Shown here piece after piece: positions 44,333-53,593 of a DNA stretch of 64,000 nucleotides (positions within the stretch are counted from its first letter, which is position 1; every line of letters starts with the position of its first letter). The notes beneath the pieces are model-generated. The model had not been told where the DNA came from, made no database searches, and saw nothing but the letters and a program-made list of their open reading frames with translations. The DNA comes from Dyadobacter sp. 676 (GTDB lineage: Bacteria; Bacteroidota; Bacteroidia; Cytophagales; Spirosomataceae): positions 4,943,001-5,007,000 of the forward strand of contig NZ_CP159289.1 of assembly GCF_040448675.1 (NCBI RefSeq), read 5' to 3'. The translations under genes and the position numbers were made by a program.

Positions 44333-46718
44333 CTATTCCGAGCGGAGCGATTTGACCGGGTTTGTAAGCGCGGCTTTGAGTGACTGGTAGATGACCGTCA
44401 GCCAGCAAACCAGCAATGTCGCCGCACATGAGGCTACGAATATCCAGATACTCATGTTGGTTTTATAGGGAAAACTTTGCAGCCATTTGTTCATTACGAA
44501 CCAGGCCACCGGCACGGCTATCGGAAATGAGAACAGGACGAGACGTGTGAAATCTTTCGATAACAAAATGACAACGCTGGACACCGACCCGCCCAGCACT
44601 TTACGAACTCCGATCTCTTTTACGCGTTGTTCGGTAGTAAAAGTGGCAAGTCCGAACAGGCCGAGGCAGGCAATCAGAATTGTGAGGGCCGAAAACGCCG
44701 TGCATATCCTGCCACGCAGTTCATCGGCGTGATACGCCGTCTGGAAATCCTGGTCGAGGAAGCGGTATTCAAATAGCTTGTCGGGATAAACCTGCTGCCA
44801 TTTCTGGCCGATGTAAGCAAGTGTTTCCGCAGTGTGTTGTGTTCGGATCTTGACATGGATAACGCCATTTCCCCGGCGGTAGATCATAATCAGCGGCTCG
44901 ATCGGATTGTAGAGCGACTGCTGGTGAAAATCGCGGACGACCCCTACCACCTGTGTGGTCGGCGGCGGATTTTTGCCGTCGGCCGGAACTGTGCCCAGCA
45001 TGACCTTTTTTCCCAGCGGTTCTTTCCAGTTCATTCGCTTCACCGCCGCTTCATTAATCAGCACGCTATTGGCTGTATCTGCCGGAAGCTCGCTCGAAAA
45101 ATTCCGGCCGGCTACCAGTTTCATACCCATGGTTTTCAGGTATTGGTCGTCAATCAACGTCGGTTTGAAAGCCATTTCTTTCATGCCCGTATTGGACTCT
45201 ACGGTGAAGATCACCCGGCCGCCGATATTGCTTACCGGCGCCGATGCGGACGCCACCCGCTCGATATTCGGGTTTTCCAGCAACAATTGGCGGAAGGCAT
45301 TGTATTTCTCGGGCGATTGCTGGTCCTGGAAATCGATAGTTAGCACTTGTGAGCGGTCATAGCCCAGATCTTTATCCCTCATATAATTGAGCTGGCGGTA
45401 AACCACCCAGGTGCAAATCAGCATGATCAGCGAAATGGAAAACTGTGTCACTACCAGCGCCTTCCTGAAAAAACCGCCGCCTTTCGCCTTAAAAGTACCT
45501 TTCAGGACTTGCGCGGGTTCGAAAGCCGATAAATAAAATGCCGGATAGCTGCCGCTTATGAGCCCGGTGAACAGCACGATGCCCAGCGCGATCGATACGA
45601 ACCGGGGACTGAGCAATTGCATGTAGCTGATCGCTTTGCCAGACACATTATTAAAGAATGGCAAGAGCAGCGCTACCAGCAGGAGGCTTAAAATGAGCGA
45701 AATGCTTGCGATTAATATCGATTCAGTCAGAAACTGCCGTACCAGCGCACCTTTCAGCGAGCCCATTACTTTGCGCAGGCCCACTTCCCTGGCCCGCCGG
45801 GCCGATTGCGCCGTGGCCAGGTTCATATAGTTGATACTGGCAATCAGTAACATAAAAAACGCCACCGCGGTAAATGTATAGACGTATCCGATATCGCCGT
45901 TCGACTCCCCGTCGAATTTGGAATACAGGTGAATGCGGGTCAGGGGCTGTAACTGATAGGTAATATGAATGCCCATTCTTTTGAAAATACCCGACATGTA
46001 TTTTTCGTAGAGCTGCGGAAAACCGGCTTCGAGCTTTTTCAGGTCGGCGCCGGGCGATACCAGAATATAGCTATTGATATAGAAACCGCCCCAGCCGTCG
46101 GCATTCCGCTGGTTCCGGTCGAGCGAAACCAACGCGTTGAAGGTGAAATGCGAGTTTTTAGGAACATCGTAGATCACGCCGGTCACCTTATATGACGTGG
46201 TATCGTTGGTTTGCAAAACCTGTCCCAACGCAGGTGTGTGGCCGAAGAACCTTTCAGCCACGCGTTTCGTGAGCACGATACTGCCGGGTTGCCGCAGCGC
46301 TATTCGGGGATCACCCTCGACGAAATGGTGTGTGAATACATCGAAAACGGTGGAATCCGCGGCGTAGATATCTTCTTCATAAAACCGCCGTTCGCCTTGC
46401 CGGAACATCGTGCGGCCATTCGGAAAGAAACGGACGTAATTTTCCACGAAAGGATAGTCCTGTTTGAGCGTTTTGACCAACGGAGGTTGCGTACTAACCC
46501 ATTTATTGATCTTGTCCGGCTCGCGGATATACGAAACAATGCGGTAAATCCGGGAGGCTTTTTTGATGGTAACGGTCGTAACTGAGCTCGTCGGTCACGT
46601 AGAGGAGCAACAACATCCCGCAGGTCACGCCGATGGTAAGTCCGAGAATGTTGATCAGGCTATAAAATTTGTCCTTGACCAGGGTGCGAAATGCCAGTTT
46701 CAGATAGTTTTTCAGCAT
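44333..46718 (-). pseudogene. MacB/FtsX-type ABC transporter permease, frame broken in an A6 run
   Basis: The start at 46718 (MLKNYLKLAFRTLVKDKFYS) is followed by the first membrane helix and LSYDRYHQK. In an A6 run of the coding strand (46559-46564) the frame changes. With five A's the protein continues KASRIYRIVSYIREPDKIN and so on for about 790 residues. The remainder has a MacB-like periplasmic domain, three helices around an FtsX domain (NLATAQSARRAREVGLRKVM), a second periplasmic domain and a second FtsX domain (EQRVKEIGVRKVLGGSVSSV). This two-module permease is common in Bacteroidota. No ATPase gene is adjacent. It should transmit force across the envelope for export or lipid work. As given, translation stops after about 70 residues. 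Confidence 0.85.
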
Positions 46719-47225
46719 ATAACAGGAGGTTTTGCCTTTGGGGGATCCAATGCCTCGATATTTTAAATCCATACCAGGCCGAAAGCGATGCCGGAGAGGG
46801 GTTCCGGCTTGAAAGTTGTTCATTCGGGAACATCAGGTGTCCGATAATGAACAGTGGTATGCCGCTCGTTTGCAGCATGTTTGGTAAATAAAAGTTTACT
46901 TATCCTTACAACGGGATGACGATGGGTTGGGCTGTCACGGGGCGGCCCCGCCGCCGGTTCATTTCGCCGGCACCGCCCCTCGGATACGCGATCCATTGCC
47001 AATGCCGGCAACGGGTTTTTTGTGTGGCGGGTGTAAATACGTGTTTTTTTAAACAGGTGTTTACACGCGTTTTTGAAGAATTATTTCTACGCAACTTTGT
47101 CGAACAAAAGCTTTTGTATGGTGGAGATCAGCTACCACTTTAAAAAACGGACTTACCTGTAAAAGTATTCGTTACAGGGCGGCCCCCGTACGCTTTCGAA
47201 CGGGGAAAATAGTCATACATCCACA
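46719..47225. other. Divergent spacer upstream of the unknown paralogue pair
   Basis: About 500 bases. It holds the long imperfect inverted repeat at 47028-47069. A small region rich in GC (46935-46985) contains facing GGCGGCCCCGCC-type stretches. No gene and no exact TAnnTTTG element was found. Confidence 0.4.
47028..47069. promoter_or_regulatory. 16-base imperfect inverted repeat around a T/A loop
   Basis: CGGGTGTAAATACGTG (47028-47043) and CAGGTGTTTACACGCG (47054-47069) are inverted copies matching at 13 of 16 positions, with TTTTTTTAAA between them and TTTTTG after. It could be an operator, a hairpin leader or a terminator. It is about 155 bases upstream of the gene at 47226. Confidence 0.45.
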
Positions 47226-48434
47226 ATGGGCACTTTTCTAGATTTACAAAATGGCTGGTACAACGGTCTGATCCAGGGATTGGGACAAAGCCAGGATTCT
47301 TTCCAGATCATTCAGCCGGCACCTCCTATCGCGAGCGGTACTGCCGCCAACACGACGTTTTGGGCCTATTACAACAATATCCCTCCTAAAACCCTGACCC
47401 AACAGTTTGCCGCAAGCGGTGGCAATCAGTTTTACAATAATTACAGAGCGCTGCTTTCTGCGCTCGTCCCTTCACGCAACATCGATGTGAAGGCGGACAT
47501 CGGGGAAGAGAATTACAACAACTGGCAGGCTTATGTGCAAAGACAACCCACATTGCCGACGATGAACCAGATCCCGACGATGTTCCGCAACTGGGCGATG
47601 TTTTATGCGCCGAGCGTTGCCAACATCGGCTCTTCCGACTACGCGGCTATTTTGCTCGATCCCATCGCGACCGCGCAGAACGAGTTGACGTTGATCTACA
47701 CCAATCCCCAGGGGCTGCCGATCAATTTCGACTGGCAGCTTACTTATCTCGACATGGTTAACCAGCTGAACAACAGTCCGGCCCGGTCGTTTTCCTTCGA
47801 TAGCGCTACCATGAACAGCAATGTGAGCAGTTCGTGGTCCGGTGGTTCGCAATCGGCATTTTTCGGGCTCTGGGGCAATAGCAGCTCCACGTCCAAGCTC
47901 AGCGAACAGTTTGCGTCGAGCCGTGTGAAGGTTACCGCCGACTTCCAGAATGTACTGGTGTATTCCAACACGCCGGGCGCATGGTACTACTCGTCGGCTA
48001 TGGGCCTTGCCTATGCCAATCAGACCGGCAACCCGTGGAGCCCGGCGTCGTCCATTAACTGGAACAATACTTTTGGTGGCAACGGCAATATGCAGTATTT
48101 CGCGGCTAACGTTATTGTGGCTTCGGGTATGACGATCACCGTTACTTCGGATGCTTCCTATTCTTCGCTGGATCAGCAGACTATCACGTCCAGCGGTTCG
48201 GCCGGGTTCTGGCCGTTTTACACCGGCGATAGCGGCAGTTCTTCCAACAACCGCGTCACATTTGACGAACACGGCCAAATGACGATCAGCACGACCAGCG
48301 TACCCGGCGTTCCCATTATCCTGGGCGTCAATGTACTGTCGGCGGGCGAATTTGTGGGCCACTCGGCGAGCGCAGCAGTGTCGCTTTACGAATCGGCCAA
48401 AAATTTTATCGCCGAAGGGCTGGTTGCCGTTTAG
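47226..48434 (+). CDS. Uncharacterised protein, first of two tandem paralogues
   Basis: 402 residues, family not recognised. No signal peptide or membrane helix, so probably cytoplasmic. Blocks shared with the next gene, in order: GWYNGLIQGLGQS, SFQIIQPAP, NIPPKTLTQQF, DIGEENYNNWQAYV, WAMFYAPSVANIGSSDYAA, SFSFDSATMNSNVSSSW, FFGLWGNSSSTSKLSEQFA, SSRVKVTADFQNVLVYS, PGAWYYSSAMGLAYA, MTITVTSDASYSSLDQ, GFWPFYTGD and MTISTTSVPGVPIILGVNV. The C-terminal half is Ser/Thr/Gly-rich beta-structure. It resembles neither T9SS proteins nor known toxins. A hairpin terminator separates it from its paralogue. Confidence 0.82.
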   Translation: MGTFLDLQNGWYNGLIQGLGQSQDSFQIIQPAPPIASGTAANTTFWAYYNNIPPKTLTQQFAASGGNQFYNNYRALLSALVPSRNIDVKADIGEENYNNWQAYVQRQPTLPTMNQIPTMFRNWAMFYAPSVANIGSSDYAAILLDPIATAQNELTLIYTNPQGLPINFDWQLTYLDMVNQLNNSPARSFSFDSATMNSNVSSSWSGGSQSAFFGLWGNSSSTSKLSEQFASSRVKVTADFQNVLVYSNTPGAWYYSSAMGLAYANQTGNPWSPASSINWNNTFGGNGNMQYFAANVIVASGMTITVTSDASYSSLDQQTITSSGSAGFWPFYTGDSGSSSNNRVTFDEHGQMTISTTSVPGVPIILGVNVLSAGEFVGHSASAAVSLYESAKNFIAEGLVAV

Positions 48435-48443
48435 AAGCTCTTG

Positions 48444-48470
48444 GAAGGCTGGCGCTGGCCAGCCTTCTTT
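48444..48470 (+). terminator. Intrinsic terminator between the paralogues
   Basis: GAAGGCTGG (48444-48452) pairs with CCAGCCTTC (48459-48467) around a 6-base loop and is followed by TTTATTT, 10 bases after the stop of the first paralogue. It suggests partial or complete separation of the two transcripts. Confidence 0.75.
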
Positions 48471-48513
48471 ATTTGCTATCTCCTGTAATCTTTCGCAAAC
48501 CTTTTCCACCACA

Positions 48514-49638
48514 ATGGTATTTGACGCTATTTCTACCGATGCGATAACCGCAGTTACTGACGGGTGGTACAATCAGTTGGCGACCAGCCTGAACCTGTCG
48601 GTCCGGAGTTTCCAGTTGTTGCAACCGCCGGTGGTCCCGGTGGACGATCGGAGCCTTTGGGGTTGTTTCGATGTCCCGCCCGAGACCCTGAAATACAACC
48701 GCTGGTATTTCAGCCAGCCCGACTTTTTCAGCCAATACGCTGCGATTGCAAACGGGCTTTCTTTTCCCGACAGCGCCTTTGCGGCCGATATCGGGGCTGT
48801 TACTTATGCGAAATGGATGGACTATCTCAATAGCCTTTCGTCTCCGCCGCCGCCGAACACCTTACCGACCGTCTGGTTTCAATGGGCTATGGTAAATGCG
48901 CCGTCCGTGGCCAACATCGGCCGAACGGATCTGTCGACACAGCTGCTGATCAACAGCGCACAGGCGGCTTTACAGCCTTTTGAAGGGGAAAATGCCCGTC
49001 CGGCCGATTTCTCGCCGTCATTTTCGGACCTGAAAACGACGCTTCTGGCTTCCCAGGGGGCCAGTTTTTCGTTCGATTCGGCCCACGACAATCCCGACGT
49101 ATCCGACTCGTGGGTACCCGGCGACGACCCTAATTATTTCGGCATGTGGACCGGCAGTTCGCCCGCGATCCGAATCAGCAGGAAGTTTGCTTTGAGCAGG
49201 ATCAATATCTCGGCCAGCTTCACACATTTCGCCTGCGTAACCGTAACGCCCGGCACGTGGTACGACTCCGGTTTGCTGCACCTGGCGATGGTTTCCCAAT
49301 CCACGCCGCCCTGGATCGACAGTTCAGACTGGGAAACCTATTTTGGTGCCAGCGGAACGCTGACCCACGCCATTGGCTCGCTGCTCGCCGTCGACGGAAT
49401 AACCCTGACCCTCACATCCGATGCCGATTTTACGGAGGAAGAGCAAGCGATCGTCAAAGCGCAGGTGAGCATGGGCTACTGGCCTGTTTACTGCCCGGCA
49501 CAATCGTCCGTGATTTCGAATACCGTTACCACCTCGCCCGGATCGACTACGATAAGTATGCAATCGGCCCCCGGGAATCCCGTTGTGCTGGGTTTCAATG
49601 TTTTTGGTATCGGAAATTATCTGGGAGGCGGCGTGTAA
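48514..49638 (+). CDS. Uncharacterised protein, second of two tandem paralogues
   Basis: 374 residues from MVFDAISTDAITAVTDGWYN; the frame open from 48331 overlaps the first paralogue and the terminator. It is colinear with its neighbour: GWYNQLATSLNLS, SFQLLQPPV, DVPPETLKYNRW, DIGAVTYAKWMDYL, WAMVNAPSVANIGRTDLST, SFSFDSAHDNPDVSDSW, YFGMWTGSS, PGTWYDSGLLHLAM, ITLTLTSDADFTEEE, GYWPVYCPAQ and TTISMQSAPGNPVVLGFNV. Divergence is substantial, so the duplication is old. Function unknown and cytoplasmic by signal content. The best-conserved stretch is APSVANIG, a good family marker. Confidence 0.82.
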   Translation: MVFDAISTDAITAVTDGWYNQLATSLNLSVRSFQLLQPPVVPVDDRSLWGCFDVPPETLKYNRWYFSQPDFFSQYAAIANGLSFPDSAFAADIGAVTYAKWMDYLNSLSSPPPPNTLPTVWFQWAMVNAPSVANIGRTDLSTQLLINSAQAALQPFEGENARPADFSPSFSDLKTTLLASQGASFSFDSAHDNPDVSDSWVPGDDPNYFGMWTGSSPAIRISRKFALSRINISASFTHFACVTVTPGTWYDSGLLHLAMVSQSTPPWIDSSDWETYFGASGTLTHAIGSLLAVDGITLTLTSDADFTEEEQAIVKAQVSMGYWPVYCPAQSSVISNTVTTSPGSTTISMQSAPGNPVVLGFNVFGIGNYLGGGV

Positions 49639-49657
49639 CCCTCACCGTCCGCTATTT

Positions 49658-49921
49658 TCACGCTCGATATCCAAAAGCCAAATGCGCCACCCTGGACGCC
49701 TCCGGATGAAAAATCGAAGAGCCGACAAACGGCTGCAAGATCGAGGCTGTCAGTTGGTACGCCAGGGTGATGATGCCGATTTGCGCGAATGTGAGGCTGT
49801 AATTGGATTTCAACAGTGGATAAATCGCCGAAATGCCCGACTGGATCAGGTCATTCAGCAAATGGGAGACGCTGATGGCCAACAGGATGCTGTAAGTCGT
49901 GGCAGCCGGGTACGGGATTGA
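49658..49921 (-). pseudogene. Relic of an Fsr-type MFS efflux transporter
   Basis: The minus frame reads PAATTYSILLAISVSHLLND, LIQSGISAIYPLLKSNYSLT, FAQIGIITLAYQLTASILQP and FVG, the start of fosmidomycin-resistance-type MFS proteins. It then jumps to SSIFHPEASRVAHLAFGY, which lies roughly 50 residues further along in intact proteins, and ends. No ATG precedes it, and about 300 C-terminal residues are missing. An internal deletion plus truncation leaves a dead gene. Confidence 0.72.
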
Positions 49922-50125
49922 ATCTGCTTTTTTATAATTGATATTTATCAGATCATCTGATGACTGCGAAAGTAGTATATATTTTTATTTGGCAAGTTTT
50001 CGGACACAGAATATTTCGGGACAGGTTGTCAGCATAATTAGTTAGTGGTTGGCGTCGTTGCGTTCCGATCGATTAACTTAACAGCAATTACTGCGCAATT
50101 TCCTCAAACTTAGCCAGATACTTCC

Positions 50126-51103
50126 ATGCCTTTCAAACTTATCAAAGGTAAGTTCCACATCAGGAACTACTCCCCCGATGGTGATTCCATCAGATTCGAG
50201 CCGGACAACGCCGCATTTGTTCAGGCGCTTTCCGGCAGCCGGCCGCGGTTTAATTCGAGAAATCACGTTCAGTTGCGCATTGAAGCAATCGATACGCTCG
50301 AAACGCATTACACCCCGCCGAGCGGAGGCGGCGTATACCACCAGCCGCTTGGCCTGGCCAACAAGGCGATGGACCAGCTCTTAGCCTACGTAGGTATTAC
50401 CCAGGTTGAATGGGACAGCTCCCACAAAACGGTTCTGGCGGCCAATGACGCCACGCCTGGTTATATCGCAAGCAGGGCGGTCGAAAAAAATGGCCGGCCG
50501 GTCGCATTTGTTTTCGCAGGGAATACGAACATCCGGGACGGAGACGATTTCTTTCTTACGCCCGAACACCTCCGCGAGAGCTACAATTATCAGGCTCTTT
50601 TGTCGGGAATGGCCTATCCGACTTATTATGAAGGCTTGTTTTTCGATTTGCGCCAGGCACTGAACGAAGCTGTGGAGCAGGCGCGGCAGGCGAACAGGGA
50701 ATTACATGCGGTCGACGGCACCAATAGCGGGTTCAACGCGGATTCCCTTGTTTCCATTACGCAGGACGTTTGTATCCTGCCCAAGCTCTTCCGGAGGCTT
50801 TGCGAATACATGGTCAATTACGGAACGTCCGTCGGCTTCAAGGAAAAACTGGCACAGTCCCGCGAGCCGGTTCTGGATCTTGTCAAAAACAATTTTACGC
50901 ATCTGGATACCTTCGTCGAGCAGCAGGACGGAAGTACGGAAATCCGGCTTACCCGTTTACCGGAGCAACTGATTTTCGATCCAATGCCGACACGCCCGGT
51001 CAATACCTTCTCTGCATTGATGGCCCCCGAGGTCGGTATGGTTACGCCCGATATAGCGGCCAATTTGTTGCTGGAGAGAAGTTTGTTGCGAAATTTCCTG
51101 TAA
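50126..51103 (+). CDS. Staphylococcal-nuclease-like (SNase) domain protein
   Basis: 325 residues without a signal peptide. The N-terminal 130 residues follow the SNase/OB fold: FHIRNYSPDGDSIRFEPDN, HVQLRIEAIDTLETHYTPP and LGLANKAMDQLLAYVGI. The catalytic Asp and Glu positions of the thermonuclease pattern (DGDS, R-x-E-x-x-D-x-x-E) are largely kept. The second arginine is not obvious, so activity is uncertain. The region after 150 (FFLTPEHLRESYNYQALLSG, YEGLFFDLRQALNEAVEQA) is unassigned. Typical SNases are about 150 residues, so this is a longer architecture. Presumably a nuclease or nucleic-acid-binding protein. Confidence 0.7.
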   Translation: MPFKLIKGKFHIRNYSPDGDSIRFEPDNAAFVQALSGSRPRFNSRNHVQLRIEAIDTLETHYTPPSGGGVYHQPLGLANKAMDQLLAYVGITQVEWDSSHKTVLAANDATPGYIASRAVEKNGRPVAFVFAGNTNIRDGDDFFLTPEHLRESYNYQALLSGMAYPTYYEGLFFDLRQALNEAVEQARQANRELHAVDGTNSGFNADSLVSITQDVCILPKLFRRLCEYMVNYGTSVGFKEKLAQSREPVLDLVKNNFTHLDTFVEQQDGSTEIRLTRLPEQLIFDPMPTRPVNTFSALMAPEVGMVTPDIAANLLLERSLLRNFL

Positions 51104-51243
51104 CGCGCCGCATGCCGGTATTCATCCCCGCAGGAATAACCGCGAGCGGATGGGCACGCAGCCGCCGGGGCGGTATAATTCCGTACGTAATTCAGATGTA
51201 AAGGAAGGCGAGTGATTTCCGGTCATTCGCCTTAACTTTGCAT

Positions 51244-51477
51244 ATGAATGATCCAATACTACTTCCTGTTGATTATTTGGGTGAAACCCATGAGTTTCCG
51301 GTAACTATTGTGCCTCTCGGCTATGCCTATCGACTGCATGTGGACCTCGACGGCAGGATATTGATTTTTGAAAAGGATGATCAGGGTAAATACCGGGTTA
51401 TCGATCACTCCGGCGATCATTCGAAGATCGACAAAGGGCTTGTTGCGGCAATTGTATCGACTCTGGAAGCATTATGA
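51244..51477 (+). CDS. Small uncharacterised protein
   Basis: 77 residues from MNDPILLPVDYLGETHEFPV. Strand-rich (TIVPLGYAYRLHVDLDGRIL, IFEKDDQGKYRVIDHS) with a C-terminal helix (DKGLVAAIVSTLEAL). The composition is that of a real folded protein, but I recognise no family. It overlaps the end of the convergent histidine kinase gene by 6 bases. Confidence 0.65.
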   Translation: MNDPILLPVDYLGETHEFPVTIVPLGYAYRLHVDLDGRILIFEKDDQGKYRVIDHSGDHSKIDKGLVAAIVSTLEAL

Positions 51478-52794
51478 AACGGCTTGTACACTGGCCGGGA
51501 ATCTTAAAAAAAATGTGGTTCCGGTCCCCGGATTGCTGGCGAAGGTTATTTCTCCTCCTAACAGATCCGTGTATCTTTTAACCAGCGAAAGACCGAGCCC
51601 TCCCGAGCGCGACAGGACTCGTACCGGGTTTTTCCAGGTTTCCAGGATGTCTTTCCGGCGTCCTTTCGAAATTCCCTGACCGGAGTCCCGAATGCAAAAC
51701 AGATGGTCCGACTGGTCCCGCCGGTAAACGACAGAAACTTCTCCGCCACCCTTCGTAAATTTGACAGCATTGTTGATCAGGTTCCGGATAATGATCGTGA
51801 ACACCTGCGGGTTACCGGTTAGCGTGAGGTTTTCGGGGAGATCGATGGTGAATGCCAGTCCGTTCAGCTTTGCGATGTCGCCATAAACCCGGAGCGTGTC
51901 GCGGACCGAATCGAGAACATTGAAGCGATGATCGTGGCTTATGAGCCGGCTGTCGAATTTGGTCATATCGAGCAGGTTCATCAGCAGGTTCTGCGTGTTG
52001 ACGATCGACTGCCGCATTTCCGACTGGAGCATTTTGCGCTCGTCGGCATTGAGTTCGTAATTCCCTATGATATCCAGGTACTTGCCGAGCGACACCAGCG
52101 GCGTGTGGTAATCGTGCGAAATGACGGAGATAAGCCGTGATTTCTCTTCGTGCAATTCGTCCAGCAGCGCTGCCCGCTGTTCGGCCTTCTCTTTTTCCCT
52201 GGTATAATTGCTGATAACGTAGCCGAGCCCGCCGAGAAAAAGCAGGATGTTGATCGTGTAAGTGGAGGCGACATCGATAAACTGCTCGCGCCGGTCGGCA
52301 TAATGGACGATCACGAAAGCCGGGTCGTGGTATTCGAGCCAGAGCAGCGATCCAACCAGTCCTATATTCAGGATGGTCAGTACCAGATATTCTTTCCGCG
52401 GCGTTGTGATGAGCGACAGGTAAAAGACCAGGCAGAACGACAACAAGGTGGAGCCGCTGATGCCGGCGCTGAGCCGGTAGCTGACCACAAAAAAGCCGTG
52501 GAAGAGAAGGGAGTAAATGTAAACGGCGATAGTCGTCCGTTTTTTGACGCGCGACAGATAATAAAGTCCCAGTTGCAGCGGGAGCAGTATTCCGGTAATC
52601 AGCGCGTAGGTGGTCATACCGACGGCGATACTGAAAAAGAGCACATACACCATCACACAAACCGTGATCGCGCCCATGAAATGGAAGATCCTGCTCTGGA
52701 GTGAAAATTCCGACGGGTCGCCGTAAAGCCGGAGCGTGAGCGAACCGAGGCGGGTCAGGATGCGGTTGTTCGGCCCTGGGAGATATTTGTTCAT
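51472..52794 (-). CDS. Six-helix membrane sensor histidine kinase
   Basis: 440 residues. About six membrane helices between 38 and 196 (FMGAITVCVMVYVLFFSIAV, LLFHGFFVVSYRL, LLSFCLVFYLSLI, YLVLTILNIGLVGSLLWL, YTINILLFLGGLGYVI), a 7TMR-like sensor without an extracellular domain. HisKA has H227 (RLISVISHDYHTPLVSLGKY). The ATPase domain has IRNLINNAVKFTKGGG (N box), RDSGQGISKG (G1) and SGGLGLSLVKRYTDLLGGE (G2). No response regulator is adjacent, so this is an orphan kinase. A TAATTTTG element (52837-52844) lies 43 bases upstream. Confidence 0.92.
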   Translation of the reverse strand: MNKYLPGPNNRILTRLGSLTLRLYGDPSEFSLQSRIFHFMGAITVCVMVYVLFFSIAVGMTTYALITGILLPLQLGLYYLSRVKKRTTIAVYIYSLLFHGFFVVSYRLSAGISGSTLLSFCLVFYLSLITTPRKEYLVLTILNIGLVGSLLWLEYHDPAFVIVHYADRREQFIDVASTYTINILLFLGGLGYVISNYTREKEKAEQRAALLDELHEEKSRLISVISHDYHTPLVSLGKYLDIIGNYELNADERKMLQSEMRQSIVNTQNLLMNLLDMTKFDSRLISHDHRFNVLDSVRDTLRVYGDIAKLNGLAFTIDLPENLTLTGNPQVFTIIIRNLINNAVKFTKGGGEVSVVYRRDQSDHLFCIRDSGQGISKGRRKDILETWKNPVRVLSRSGGLGLSLVKRYTDLLGGEITFASNPGTGTTFFLRFPASVQAVS

Positions 52795-52836
52795 TCAAAA
52801 TACTTGATAACGGTCTCGGCTGGAATTTGCCGCAGG

Positions 52837-52844
52837 CAAAATTA
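52837..52844 (-). promoter_or_regulatory. Possible -7 element for the orphan histidine kinase
   Basis: TAATTTTG on the minus strand matches TAnnTTTG, 43 bases before the start at 52794. No -33 TTG was seen at the right spacing. Confidence 0.3.
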
Positions 52845-52910
52845 AGAGGATGTGTGCAGTTCGCAGGGGTTTTCTTAATGTACATTAATCTTTTTGCCGG
52901 TGTACGCAGG

Positions 52911-52937
52911 TTGTTTTATGCAAACAAAATAATTTTG
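52911..52937 (+). promoter_or_regulatory. Promoter of the Crp/Fnr gene at 52962
   Basis: TTG (52911-52913) and TAATTTTG (52930-52937) match the Bacteroidota -33/-7 pattern with a short 16-base spacer. The start codon follows 24 bases after the -7 element. Confidence 0.45.
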
Positions 52938-52961
52938 ACGCTAACCGACCTGGCATAACAA

Positions 52962-53537
52962 ATGCAGCAACTCATCACGCATATCAGCAAATTCGGTTCG
53001 ATCGACGCGGGTAAACTGGCGGAGATAGGACAATATTTCGAGGCACGGACTTTCAAAAAACGCGAGCTTCTTCTGGAAGAAGGGCAGCGGTGCAACGAGA
53101 AGTTCTTTATTGTAAAAGGATGCGTGAACCTGTTTTACCTCCGGCAAAATGGCGTGGAGCAGACTATTGATTTCGCATTGGAAAACTGGTGGACGACCGA
53201 TTTTATGGCGTTTCAGAATGGTGGAACGGCGCAGTTTTCCATCCGGGCGATCGAAACCACGGAAGTCCTGAGCATTTCGGCCGCCCGGCAACGGGAAATG
53301 CTCGCCAACGAAATACCTGAACTTCACGGGTACTTCCACGCCGTGTTCCAGCGGGCATACGCGGCTTCCCAGGTCCGGATCAGAAAGCTGTACGAATTGT
53401 CCAAGGAGGAACTCTACCACGACTTCATCAGCAGTTATCCCGCCTTCATTCAACGGGTACCGCAATACCTGCTCGCATCTTTTTTGGGTTTTACACCCGA
53501 ATACCTCAGCGAAATCCGAAAGAAATCCCTTTCTTAA
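52962..53537 (+). CDS. Crp/Fnr-family transcriptional regulator
   Basis: 191 residues. Cyclic-nucleotide-binding fold at about 10-120 (KKRELLLEEGQRCNEKFFIV, GCVNLFYLRQNGVEQTIDFA, IRAIETTEVLSISAARQREM), then a long helix and a helix-turn-helix at the end (VPQYLLASFLGFTPEYLSEI). It lacks Fe-S cysteines. This type commonly controls one neighbouring operon in Bacteroidota. The carboxymuconolactone-decarboxylase-like gene starts 56 bases after its stop, on the same strand, and is the likely target or operon partner. Confidence 0.9.
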   Translation: MQQLITHISKFGSIDAGKLAEIGQYFEARTFKKRELLLEEGQRCNEKFFIVKGCVNLFYLRQNGVEQTIDFALENWWTTDFMAFQNGGTAQFSIRAIETTEVLSISAARQREMLANEIPELHGYFHAVFQRAYAASQVRIRKLYELSKEELYHDFISSYPAFIQRVPQYLLASFLGFTPEYLSEIRKKSLS

Positions 53538-53593
53538 ACCAGCTTAAGAAGTTCCTCCTTCCGGTTGGCCAATTTTGTATTGAAAACAAAACG

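Noticed and set aside
51233..51240. TAACTTTG as a promoter of the small gene at 51244
   Set aside because: It matches TAnnTTTG but ends 3 bases before the ATG and has no -33 partner at the right distance.
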